DNA from: Dehalococcoidales bacterium
GTDB lineage: Bacteria; Chloroflexota; Dehalococcoidia; Dehalococcoidales; UBA3254
Direction: 5' to 3'
Length of the DNA: 25,293 nucleotides
Assembly: GCA_016926695.1 (NCBI GenBank)
Contig: JAFGOB010000076.1
Coordinates: forward strand, 1 to 25,293
In this document: in pieces, positions 7,846 through 15,383 of the stretch
Numbering within the stretch: position 1 is the first letter of the stretch
Layout: each line of letters opens with the position of its first letter
The notes under the pieces: model-generated
What the model was told of the DNA's origin: nothing
The model's input: the letters and a program-made list of their open reading frames with translations, nothing else
The model's database searches: none
Made by a program: the position numbers and the translations under genes

Positions 7846-8817
7846 GTGCGAGAAGTCTTTAACCGCTACCTGGATTACCTGAGAGCAGAATGTAACGCCT
7901 CCGCCTATACCCTGCGTAACTATGAGACCGATTTGAGGGGTACCTTTAAGAGAGGAAACGGCAAGGGTTTCTTCCAGTTCCTCGTTCAAAAGAAAATCGC
8001 GGATTTCAGGGATGTGGATAAACAGACCATCCGTGATTATCTGGCCTGGCTGGTGGAACAGCATATCGATAAATCAAGTCTATCCCGCAAGCTGTCCGCT
8101 ATCCGTTCTTTTTACCGCTACCTGCTGCGCGAGGGCATAATCTATCAAAGTCCCATACCCGTGAGTTCCAGCGGACGCCGGGGAGAGCGCTCCTCCATTT
8201 CTCCCAAGCAGGACAAGAAGCTTCCCGTTTTTCTGACTGAAGAGGAGATGCTGTGCCTGCTGTCACTGCCGGATGTCTCCCGTCCTGAAGGTCTGCGCGA
8301 CAGGGCTATTCTGGAGCTGCTGTATGCCGCGGGCCTGCGTGTCAGCGAGGTCTGGCAACTGGACCTGGACAGCCTCGACCTGGATAGCCGGGAGATCAGG
8401 GTTACGGGCAAGGGTTCCAAGGAACGCATAGTGCTGATAGGCATACCGGCAGCCGATGCTCTTAAAGAATATATTAATAACGGAAGGCCCGCGCTGGCCG
8501 CTGTTAGGACCAGGAGCGCCATGTTTATTAATAAACAGGGCAAACGCCTGACCATGCGTGGAATACAGAAGATGATCAAACACTATTCCATAAAGGGAGG
8601 ACTGGAGAAGGACGTTCATACTCATGTGCTGCGGCATACCTTCGCTACTCATATGCTGGATGGAGGCGCGGACCTGCGTGTGGTGCAGGAGCTACTGGGC
8701 CACGCCGATCTCTCTTCAACCCAGATTTATACCCATGTAACCAGGCAGCAGGCTCGAAAGGTGTACCTGGCGGCCCATCCTTTAGCCCGTGAAAAGGACG
8801 GCGCCGATGGAAATTGA
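7846..8817 (+). CDS. xerC: Tyrosine recombinase, XerC/XerD type
   Basis: The 323-residue protein has the SAM-like core-binding domain in the first 110 residues (YLDYLRAECNAS, TLRNYETDL, LSAIRSFYRYL) and a complete catalytic domain: R165 in AAGLRVSE, K189 in TGKGSKER, H260 and R263 in HVLRHTFATH, H286 in LGHADLSS, and the nucleophile Y295 in TQIYTHV. Xer enzymes resolve chromosome dimers at dif sites. Position after dprA-topA and normal length argue for the housekeeping enzyme rather than a mobile-element integrase. The start is GTG with a GAGG ribosome binding site 7 bases upstream. Its stop overlaps the next gene. Whether it is XerC or XerD by descent cannot be decided here. Confidence 0.92.
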   Translation: MREVFNRYLDYLRAECNASAYTLRNYETDLRGTFKRGNGKGFFQFLVQKKIADFRDVDKQTIRDYLAWLVEQHIDKSSLSRKLSAIRSFYRYLLREGIIYQSPIPVSSSGRRGERSSISPKQDKKLPVFLTEEEMLCLLSLPDVSRPEGLRDRAILELLYAAGLRVSEVWQLDLDSLDLDSREIRVTGKGSKERIVLIGIPAADALKEYINNGRPALAAVRTRSAMFINKQGKRLTMRGIQKMIKHYSIKGGLEKDVHTHVLRHTFATHMLDGGADLRVVQELLGHADLSSTQIYTHVTRQQARKVYLAAHPLAREKDGADGN

Positions 8818-9877
8818 GAAAAGAATCGCTGCCCTGCGACGTGATATGCCTGCACGTGGGGTCGATGCGGTCTGGGTTTCCCAGCCGGATAATTTGTTTT
8901 ACCTCTCGGGCTGTGAAGGGCTGGAAGGCTATCTGCTGTTAACGCCGGAAAAAGCCGTTATAGCTACCGATTTTCGTTATGTGGAGCAGGCTGAAAGGCA
9001 GTCTGCGGGTTTTGAGATTTTCTGTATCAAGGGCCGAATGGCGGAGTGGCTTCCGGAGCTGGTTAAATACGGCAATCTCAGGAAGCTGGGATTTGAAGGC
9101 GGTCACCTCTCCTTCGCCTCTTATCAGATGCTTGGCGATATTTTGAAGAGTTCCGCCCTGCCAATCGAGCTTGTCCCCCTGGATGGGCTGGTTGAGACCG
9201 TCAGGGTTGTCAAAGAGGAAGAAGAGACCGGTTACATTATCAAGGCCGCCGCTATTACCGCATCTGCCCTGGACTATGTCGAGCGTGTACTCCGTCCCGG
9301 CGTGACCGAGGAAGCCCTGGCCTGGGAGATCGAAAAATTCATGCGGGACAGCGGCTCCCAGCAGCTCCCCTTCGATCCGATAGTGGCTGCCGGGCCGAAC
9401 TCCGCTTTGCCCCACGCCAGGCCTTCCGGCCGTGCTATCCGTGCCGGAGAACCCGTCGTGGTCGATATCGGTTCAAAATACAGCAGCTACAGCAGCGATA
9501 TGACGCGCACTTTTTGTATCGGTGAGAAGGATGATGTCTTTAAAAAGGTCTATGCAGTCGTCCTGGAAGCCCAGATGGAGGCTATTTCCGGGATAAAGGC
9601 CGGTATGACCGGAAGCGAGGCGGACGCCATAGCGCGGGGCGTAATAACCCGGGCCGGGTACGGCGAAGCCTTCGGGCACAGCCTCGGACACGGCATCGGA
9701 CTGGTCGTCCATGAAAAACCGGGGGTGGGTCCCAATTCCACCGATATCCTGGCAAACGGTATGGTTTTTACCGTCGAGCCGGGCATATATATCAGCGGGT
9801 GGGGCGGGGTGCGCATTGAAGATGACGTCGTGATGGAAAATAATTCGCTGAGGGTGATATCATCCGCCCGGAAGTAA
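8807..9877 (+). CDS. pepP: M24-family Xaa-Pro aminopeptidase
   Basis: This metallopeptidase removes an N-terminal residue preceding proline. The 356-residue product (from this start) has an N-terminal creatinase-like domain (VWVSQPDNLFYLSGCEG) and the pita-bread catalytic domain with all five metal ligands: D220 in VVDIG, D231 in SSDMTRTF, H295 in GHGIG, E324 in TVEPGIYI and E338 in RIEDDVV. The ATG at 8807 lies 9 bases after an AAAAGGA site and overlaps the end of xerC by 11 bases, indicating translational coupling. A GTG at 8789 is in frame but less likely. The short N-terminal domain fits the small bacterial YqhT/PepQ-like type. The exact substrate range is inferred from the family. Confidence 0.92.
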   Translation: MEIEKRIAALRRDMPARGVDAVWVSQPDNLFYLSGCEGLEGYLLLTPEKAVIATDFRYVEQAERQSAGFEIFCIKGRMAEWLPELVKYGNLRKLGFEGGHLSFASYQMLGDILKSSALPIELVPLDGLVETVRVVKEEEETGYIIKAAAITASALDYVERVLRPGVTEEALAWEIEKFMRDSGSQQLPFDPIVAAGPNSALPHARPSGRAIRAGEPVVVDIGSKYSSYSSDMTRTFCIGEKDDVFKKVYAVVLEAQMEAISGIKAGMTGSEADAIARGVITRAGYGEAFGHSLGHGIGLVVHEKPGVGPNSTDILANGMVFTVEPGIYISGWGGVRIEDDVVMENNSLRVISSARK

Positions 9878-9917
9878 AACTACTACCTGATTGTGAAAAT
9901 ATCTATACATATAAACT

Positions 9918-10010
9918 CTTCTCCCTTGAGGGGAGAAGTTGGATGAGGGTGAGAAATAATAGGGCTAATTTTTGACCCCTCACCTTAATCCTCTCCCACA
10001 AGGGGCGAGG
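9918..10010. repeat. Inverted pair of a short palindromic intergenic repeat
   Basis: The left copy is CTTCTCCC-TTGAG-GGGAGAAG (9918-9938) followed by TTGGATGAGGGTGAG. The right copy (9979-10010) is the same unit in reverse orientation, CTCACCTTAATCCTCTCCC followed by ACAAGGGGCGAGG. The tails match at 11 of 13 positions. A third copy lies at 10816-10852. This looks like a dispersed small palindromic element; folding of the transcript could also form a large hairpin. Confidence 0.65.
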
Positions 10011-10071
10011 AAAAAAAGTATCAATATTTTTAAAACAAGCACTGCTGATGTGACGAACAGGGGAAAAAGAA

Positions 10072-10710
10072 TTGTTAAAGGCCGATTTTCATATCCATTC
10101 CAGGTATTCCATGGACTGTAACACCTCCCTGGACCAGATTATCCGGACCTGTCTCCGTAAAAAGATCAACTGCGTGGCGATCGCCGATCACGGGGCTATT
10201 GAAGGCGCCCTCCAGTTGAAAAAAATCGCACCCTTCTACGTTATAGTGGCCGAGGAGATACTGACGACCCGTGGCGAAATCATGGGGATGTTTCTCCGGG
10301 AGCTGGTCCCCAGCGGGCTTTCAATCGATGAAAGCATCAGGAGGATCAAGGAGCAGGGCGGCCTGTTCTGTGCGCAGCATCCCTTCGATAAGGTGCGCCA
10401 TGATGCCCTCCAGGCCGATGTAATGGATGAGGTTGTGGACCGCATCGACCTGGTTGAGGTCTTTAACTCGCGCAGCCCCCTGCTGCGCAGCTCAGAAATG
10501 GCCCGTGAGTTTGCTGAAAAACACCATAAACCTGGTTCCGCGGGCAGTGACGCCCATGCCGCTTTCGAGATCGGCAATGCCTATGTAGAGATGCCTGAGT
10601 TCAAGGGAAAAGAAGACTTCCTGGCCGCGCTTTCGCAGGGGAAGGTCACCGGCCGCCGCGCCAGCATCCTGACTCACTTTTACAGCCTCTGGGCCAGGCT
10701 CAGGAAGTAA
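10072..10710 (+). CDS. PHP-domain metal-dependent phosphoesterase
   Basis: The 212-residue protein is a single PHP domain, a family of metal-dependent phosphohydrolases that includes histidinol phosphatases, nucleotide 3',5'-phosphatases and polymerase-associated domains. Visible ligands are H7 and H9 (DFHIHS), D39-H40 (IADHGAIEG), E62, H103 (CAQHPFD), E129 and D160/H162 (GSDAHAAFEIG). It is shorter than the roughly 280-residue RNase AM/YciV-type proteins. It opens with TTG, preceded by a GGGGAAAAAG ribosome binding site. It stands alone between two repeat-bearing gaps. The biochemical substrate cannot be named. Confidence 0.88.
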   Translation: MLKADFHIHSRYSMDCNTSLDQIIRTCLRKKINCVAIADHGAIEGALQLKKIAPFYVIVAEEILTTRGEIMGMFLRELVPSGLSIDESIRRIKEQGGLFCAQHPFDKVRHDALQADVMDEVVDRIDLVEVFNSRSPLLRSSEMAREFAEKHHKPGSAGSDAHAAFEIGNAYVEMPEFKGKEDFLAALSQGKVTGRRASILTHFYSLWARLRK

Positions 10711-10750
10711 AAGAAAAGCCGGCTATCTTTTATAGCAATAGGTACGGCTT

Positions 10751-10770
10751 CTCCTTTTAGCGAAAAGGAG
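10751..10770 (+). terminator. Hairpin downstream of the PHP gene, possible terminator
   Basis: CTCCTTTT-AGCG-AAAAGGAG is a perfect 8-bp stem with a 4-base loop, about 40 bases after the PHP stop codon. It lacks a following T run, so termination is unproven. Confidence 0.35.
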
Positions 10771-10815
10771 ACAGGAGGAAGGATTTTGTTGAAATACAAC
10801 GGCTGTCCTCCCATC

Positions 10816-10852
10816 CCTTCCCCCTCGATGGGGGAAGGTCAGGATGAGGGTG
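10816..10852 (+). repeat. Third copy of the palindromic GGATGAGGGTG repeat
   Basis: CCTTCCCCC-TCGAT-GGGGGAAGG is a perfect 9-bp stem followed by TCAGGATGAGGGTG, the same layout as the copies at 9918-10010. It lies in the gap between the PHP gene and the fused CoA-transferase. Confidence 0.6.
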
Positions 10853-10906
10853 CCTCAATTTAATTAAATACAGCCGGCATTTATTATTTGAGAGTTTACC
10901 AGATTC

Positions 10907-10951
10907 CTGGCTTCCTTGAATCCCTCTTTTTCTAAGGGGGATAAAAGCCAG
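10907..10951 (+). other. Leader hairpin before the fused CoA-transferase
   Basis: CTGGCTT (10907-10913) pairs with AAGCCAG (10945-10951) and, inside it, ATCCC (10920-10924) pairs with GGGAT (10937-10941). It ends about 38 bases before the ATG. It may be a regulatory leader structure or a decayed repeat. Confidence 0.3.
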
Positions 10952-10989
10952 ATGTATTTGGAGAATCAGAAGTAAACAGGGGGTCCGTC

Positions 10990-12753
10990 ATGTCTTTAGC
11001 TAAAAGGAATATCAACTCGATTATTGCCCGGACTTTCGAAGTGGAAAACGAGGGTAAAGGTAAGCTGCTGCCGCTGGAGGACGCTATCCGGCAATACGTC
11101 AAGCCCGGCATGAACCTGCATATGGCCTGCGGTCTCAGCGGGCCCAGCGCCGCCATTTGTTCGATCATCCGGCAATTCTGGGGCAAGGACCCGCAGTTCG
11201 TCCTTATACAGAGTATTCTGGCGGGACACGTGACCAACCTGATACACGGCAAGCTGGCCAGGAAACTCATCTTTACCGTCAGCGCCGGTTCGGGGCGTTC
11301 CAGGAAGGAGATACAGAAGGCTTTCGCAGAAAAAAGCATCGAATTTGAGAACTGGACGCTGTGTTCCCTCCAGCAGAGATTGATGGCCGGGGCACTGGGG
11401 GTCAGCTTTATGCCCACCCGCTCGGTCATCGGCAGCAGCATGGCAGAAGAAAACCGGGATACCTTCAGGGAGATTGTCGATCCCTTCGGAGGCGAACGGG
11501 GGGTCGGTCTGGTGAAAGCTCTTAATCCCGATCTCTCTATCGTTCACGGCTGCGTGGCTGACGTTTTCGGCAATACCATCACCCCCGCTCCCTGGGGCGA
11601 TGATACCTGGGGACCGCTGGCGAGCAACGGAGGGGTGATCGTAACGGTGGAAAAAATCGTTCCTGCCTCTTATATCCGCAGATACGCCGCTCTGGTAAAA
11701 ATTCCCAGCCATATCGTGAAAGCGGTCTGTGTTGCTCCCCTGGGGGTACATCCGTTTGCCCTCTCCAATCCCGGACTGAGCGAGTTCGAGACCTACGGCT
11801 CGGACGGCGAGTTTTCCATGAATATGCAGGCTGCATCAGAAGACCCCGAAAAACACCAGGCCTGGATCAGGGAATGGATACTGGACTGCGTCAGCCATGA
11901 GGACTATTTAAAGAAGCTGGGTGGAAGTAAGATCAACTCGCTCCGTGGCATGGCTACCCGGGATGTGATGGATTATGAGTATTCCTTTCCTTCGCCCCCG
12001 CCCGCCGCGGGCGAGGACTATACAGCGGAGGAAATGACCCCCATCATGGCCGCCCGTGAGATCGTGAAAAGCGTGCGCAGGAACCAGCATGGGAATATCC
12101 TGGCAGGCGCGGGGGCCGGTCTGACGGCCTCCTGGCTGGCCTATTACCAGCTCAGGTCGGAAGGATATGAGGTTGAGCTTATCCAGGGCAACGGGCAGAT
12201 CGGCTACACCCCCCAGCCCGGGGTATCGCTCCTGCGCGCCGGATCGGCGGTTCCCAGCGCTAAAATGATGAGCGATGCCATTACCACCCACGGTGTATTC
12301 GTGGGCGGAAAAAATAACCGCTGCATCAGCCTTCTGGGCGCCGGGGAGATCGATGAGAAAGGTAATATCAACTCCACACGGACCTCAGCCGGTCTTTTCC
12401 TTTCGGGTTCAGGAGGGGGCAACGATGCCGCCACAGCCAGGGAAGTGATCGTGGTAATCGACCAGTCCCGGCGGCGCTTCGTCGAAAAGCTGCCCTTTGT
12501 GACCTGTCCCGGACATAATGTCTCCAAGGTGGTTTCCACCATGGGTGTCTTTGAAAAGCCGGAAGGAAAGGAGGAGCTGTATTTGACCGGCTGTTTCCCT
12601 TCGGACTCGGGCGACAGTCTGGAAGACCAGATTAAAAAGGTACAGGACAAGTGCGGCTGGACAATAAAAATGGACCGCGTGGTTGAGCTTCCGCGTCCCA
12701 CTCCCGCTGAGATTGAGCTGCTGCGTTCTCTCCTGCCTGCCGGCATGGTGTAG
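10990..12753 (+). CDS. Fused alpha-beta family I CoA-transferase-like protein (glutaconate CoA-transferase/IpdAB type)
   Basis: The 587-residue protein joins both halves of a family I CoA-transferase, normally two subunits. The alpha-like half (about 1-330) contains GMNLHMACGLSGPSAA and HGCVADVFGNTITP. The beta-like half (about 350-587) contains GAGAGLTASWLAYY, QGNGQIGYTP and LGAGEIDEKGNINSTR. Such enzymes move CoA between acyl-CoA and a free acid through a beta-subunit glutamate in an (S/V)E(N/S)G motif. Here the aligned stretch reads Q399-G400-N401-G402, so that glutamate is missing. This points away from classical transfer and perhaps to a CoA-ester hydrolase or C-C hydrolase, as described for IpdAB. 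The start is ATG with an AGGGGG site 6 bases upstream. It is apparently monocistronic and followed by a hairpin. Confidence 0.85.
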   Translation: MSLAKRNINSIIARTFEVENEGKGKLLPLEDAIRQYVKPGMNLHMACGLSGPSAAICSIIRQFWGKDPQFVLIQSILAGHVTNLIHGKLARKLIFTVSAGSGRSRKEIQKAFAEKSIEFENWTLCSLQQRLMAGALGVSFMPTRSVIGSSMAEENRDTFREIVDPFGGERGVGLVKALNPDLSIVHGCVADVFGNTITPAPWGDDTWGPLASNGGVIVTVEKIVPASYIRRYAALVKIPSHIVKAVCVAPLGVHPFALSNPGLSEFETYGSDGEFSMNMQAASEDPEKHQAWIREWILDCVSHEDYLKKLGGSKINSLRGMATRDVMDYEYSFPSPPPAAGEDYTAEEMTPIMAAREIVKSVRRNQHGNILAGAGAGLTASWLAYYQLRSEGYEVELIQGNGQIGYTPQPGVSLLRAGSAVPSAKMMSDAITTHGVFVGGKNNRCISLLGAGEIDEKGNINSTRTSAGLFLSGSGGGNDAATAREVIVVIDQSRRRFVEKLPFVTCPGHNVSKVVSTMGVFEKPEGKEELYLTGCFPSDSGDSLEDQIKKVQDKCGWTIKMDRVVELPRPTPAEIELLRSLLPAGMV

Positions 12754-12760
12754 AGCGATG

Positions 12761-12820
12761 GCCTCCGTGTTCTCCGGGCTTTCCACCGGGGCGCTGCCCG
12801 GAGGCTGCATATTTGTTTTA
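12761..12820 (+). terminator. Probable terminator of the fused CoA-transferase gene
   Basis: GCCTCCG (12761-12767) pairs with CGGAGGC (12799-12805); an alternative stem CTCCGGG (12772-12778) with CCCGGAG (12797-12803) shares the 3' arm. T-rich sequence (ATTTGTTTTA) follows 5 bases later. The two stems exclude each other. Confidence 0.45.
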
Positions 12821-12870
12821 AAGATGGTAGGCTGTCACTGATGATCGTATTGTGAGGTTGTTTGATTGAT

Positions 12871-12899
12871 TTGACATCAAGCTGACCTGTATTTATAAT
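12871..12899 (+). promoter_or_regulatory. Consensus sigma-70-type promoter for the cupin/CoA-transferase operon
   Basis: TTGACA (12871-12876) and TATAAT (12894-12899) are both perfect hexamers with exactly 17 bases between. Transcription would start near 12906, giving a leader of about 265 bases to the cupin start codon. Confidence 0.75.
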
Positions 12900-12983
12900 T
12901 GCCATTAATCTGCTGGTAAAGTATTCAGGGAATATCGCTGCGTGCCGGGATTTGCTCCGCAATATGTCAATGGTAATTAAAGC

Positions 12984-13002
12984 CGGTCCGGATACCGGAC
13001 CG
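12984..13002 (+). other. Strong hairpin in the cupin operon leader
   Basis: CGGTCCGG-ATA-CCGGACCG is a perfect 8-bp GC-rich stem with a 3-base loop inside the predicted leader. The sequence after it (TTCAGACGTTTTGC) is only mildly T-rich, so it may be an attenuator or a stabilising hairpin. No known riboswitch signature was recognised. Confidence 0.5.
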
Positions 13003-13172
13003 TTCAGACGTTTTGCAGGCTTTATCCGGTGGCGTCCCGGTTCGGCTGAAATGACCCGCTGAAAAATAATGCAGCCGGTCTCCGGCGGAGTATAATTATT
13101 ATTGGGAAATGGCATCATTGGAAACGATCAATGAAACCTTTAATGTCAAGGTAAAAAAGGAGGGATACTTAA

Positions 13173-13628
13173 GTGGCTGATACAAAATACGGGAAATATT
13201 TCTTGAGAGAACCCTGGGGAAAACCTCACTTTCCTGACCCTGAAGCACCGTACTATATCGGGATAGGCCAGGAAAAGCCGGTGCCGGGATGGGATGAGTC
13301 TATTTCACAGGTGCTGCGTCCTATTCACAAACCCTTCTTCATGATACCCAAACCGCACAGGCACAGCGTCGCCGAGATACTGTACTTTATCGGCGGCAAT
13401 CCCATGAATTTCAAGGAGTTCGGGGCTGAGGTAGAGTTGACCATAGGTGAAGAGGGAGAAGAGGAGGTCCATTTTATAAACACCACTACATGGGTGTATA
13501 TCCCCAGGGGACTGGCGCACTGCCCGCTGAACTTTAAAAAGGTGGATAAACCGATCATGTTCGGGCATATTATGTATGCACCTACCTTTGAATCCACCTT
13601 TGTCGGAGATGGCAAGTTTACCAGCTAG
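13173..13628 (+). CDS. Cupin-fold protein
   Basis: The 151-residue protein carries the metal-binding cupin signature: H62-x-H64-x3-E68 in KPHRHSVAEILYFIGGNP, then a second motif with PRGLAHCPLNF (H116). It is probably a small soluble metal-dependent enzyme or a ligand-binding protein. The start is GTG with a very good AGGAGG site 9 bases upstream; the leader begins at the consensus promoter about 265 bases away. The 4-hydroxybutyrate-CoA-transferase-like gene follows 121 bases later on the same strand, so it likely belongs to the same CoA-ester pathway. The catalytic activity cannot be named from sequence. Confidence 0.85.
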   Translation: MADTKYGKYFLREPWGKPHFPDPEAPYYIGIGQEKPVPGWDESISQVLRPIHKPFFMIPKPHRHSVAEILYFIGGNPMNFKEFGAEVELTIGEEGEEEVHFINTTTWVYIPRGLAHCPLNFKKVDKPIMFGHIMYAPTFESTFVGDGKFTS

Positions 13629-13749
13629 CTATATCAGGGAGTCTTCGGGCCGGGCGATATATCCCCGGCCCGAAGACGATTCAGCACAGCCGGGCCGGCA
13701 AAGCCGGAGTGAGTGGTGGGAGTCCGCTATTCTGAGAAGGGGAGATCTC

Positions 13750-15048
13750 ATGACGCTACAGGACAAGTACAGGTCCAGACTTCGTACCCTTGAGGAATGC
13801 ACTGTCTTTATTCACAATGGCGACAGCATTATCACCTCGGGTGTTGGATGCGAACCGGGCGTCTTCCTGAGAAGTATTCCGCAATGGGGTCACAGCGTTG
13901 AGGGGGTATCCATCCACAAAAGCCGCGAGCAGATGTTCGACTACCTGCGTGACCCTTCTCTCAAGGGCCATATACATACCGTAGGTCACTTCTTCGCCGA
14001 GGGTTTTCGTGAGGGCTACCAGGCGGGCATCGCCAGTTACCTTCCCTCCGACCTGCACAACTTTATGAAGATACGCGGAAGGATCAGCCCCGACCGCATC
14101 TTCTGGGCCAGGACCACGGCCATGGACGGGAATGGAAATTTTTGCATTCCCTATTGCCAGATGTTCGAGTATGAAGCCCTGCAAAACGCCAGTCACGTGA
14201 TACTGGAGGTCAATCTAAATCCGAAGTACGCCCCGGTACGCGGCGCCTGCCTGGTGCCCATCGACCGCGTCGATATGCTGTACGAGGTAAACGAGCCTTT
14301 GTATACGCTCCCCACATTCGTCAGCACTGAGACGGATGAGAAGATAGGGACCTGTATTGCCTCCCTCATCCGTGACGGCGATTGTATCCAGCTTGGCCTT
14401 GGAGGGATTCCCGACGCTGTGGCGCACCATCTTATAGACAAGAACGACCTGGGCATGCACAGCGAGATGTTCTCCTCCGCCATGGCGAAAATGATCGAGG
14501 CCGGAGTCATCACCGGAAAGGCCAAAAACCTTAACAAAGGCGAGCATATCGCCACCTTTATACTCGGCGATGAGAACCTTTACCGCGTGGCTTCCGAGGA
14601 CCCCGACATCCGCCTTGTTCCCGCCAGCTACGCTAACGATCCCTCGGTGATCGCCGGTAACGACAACATGGTATCGATAAACACCCTGATTGAGATCGAC
14701 CTCACTGGTCAGATCAACTCCGAGTCCATCGGGTCTCTTCAGTGGAGCGGTACCGGCGGCGCCGACGACTTCGCCATAGGGGCGATGCACTCGCGGGGAG
14801 GACGCAGCATATTCGCCTTTGAGTCCACTACCAGGAAAGGTATTTCCAAGATCAAATCTATCCTTACCCCGGGCTCGGTGGTATCCGTATCGAGAAATCA
14901 CGCGGATATAATCGTGACCGAATACGGCTTCGCAAACCTGCGCGGCAGGACGGTGCCCCAGCGGGTGGAAGCGCTCATCTCCATCGCCCATCCCGACTTC
15001 CGGGCGGAGCTGCGCGCCCAGGCCAGAAAACTCAAATATATAACCTGA
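13750..15048 (+). CDS. Acetyl-CoA hydrolase/4-hydroxybutyrate CoA-transferase family protein
   Basis: The 432-residue protein belongs to the family that exchanges CoA between acetyl-CoA and a carboxylate such as 4-hydroxybutyrate, propionate or butyrate. The N-terminal half (GDSIITSGVGCEPGVFL) and C-terminal half (LGLGGIPDAVAHHL; GSVVSVSRNHADIIVTEYGFANLRG) are intact. The catalytic glutamate is present as E239 in MHSEMFSS, matching Glu238 of the characterised 4-hydroxybutyrate CoA-transferase, so unlike the fused protein upstream this copy should be active as a transferase. The ATG at 13750 has an AAGGGGAG site 5 bases before it; the open frame extends upstream to 13576 but overlaps the cupin end and lacks family similarity. 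The acyl substrate is not determinable. Confidence 0.92.
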   Translation: MTLQDKYRSRLRTLEECTVFIHNGDSIITSGVGCEPGVFLRSIPQWGHSVEGVSIHKSREQMFDYLRDPSLKGHIHTVGHFFAEGFREGYQAGIASYLPSDLHNFMKIRGRISPDRIFWARTTAMDGNGNFCIPYCQMFEYEALQNASHVILEVNLNPKYAPVRGACLVPIDRVDMLYEVNEPLYTLPTFVSTETDEKIGTCIASLIRDGDCIQLGLGGIPDAVAHHLIDKNDLGMHSEMFSSAMAKMIEAGVITGKAKNLNKGEHIATFILGDENLYRVASEDPDIRLVPASYANDPSVIAGNDNMVSINTLIEIDLTGQINSESIGSLQWSGTGGADDFAIGAMHSRGGRSIFAFESTTRKGISKIKSILTPGSVVSVSRNHADIIVTEYGFANLRGRTVPQRVEALISIAHPDFRAELRAQARKLKYIT

Positions 15049-15383
15049 AGCCTGCTCCGAGGTCTTTCAGTTTCATACCATACCAGATTAATGATATTGC
15101 CGCCCCGCCTCCGGATTCTTCGAAGTCCCGGTTGGAAGGAAAGGCGACTCGGTACTCCTCCATTGATAGTAAATAACACTCATAGATTGAGGTGTGATTC
15201 TTATAAATCATGGCAAGTAGGTGACCAATCCCGGTGGGGCAAGTTTATCAACCCGTCCGTTTTAAGCCATTGAATTATAAAGCGTGACCTTTTTTAAATA
15301 TCAGGGGAGAGTAAAAAAACACGGCGGTTCCGTACTGCCACGGATAGCTGGTAATATGGGGCATGCCGGAATATGTGGCGGTT
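15049..15383. other. 335-bp gap between convergent genes
   Basis: It separates the plus-strand CoA-transferase from the minus-strand SDR. A T run lies at about 15290-15296 and an A run at 15315-15321, but no matching stem was found, and the short ORFs look random. No tRNA or clear terminator was seen. Confidence 0.5.

Noticed and set aside
7846..8817. Integrase of a mobile element
   Set aside because: Normal XerC/D length, all catalytic residues, placement between topA and a peptidase, and no flanking attachment repeats argue for a housekeeping recombinase.
12204..13118. Minus-strand open frame of 304 codons over the end of the fused CoA-transferase
   Set aside because: It overlaps a well-supported gene on the other strand, runs through the intergenic promoter region and has a low-quality, Arg/Ser/Pro-rich translation.
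13576..13749. Upstream extension of the 4-hydroxybutyrate-CoA-transferase-like gene
   Set aside because: It overlaps the cupin end and shows no family similarity, whereas the ATG at 13750 has a strong ribosome binding site.
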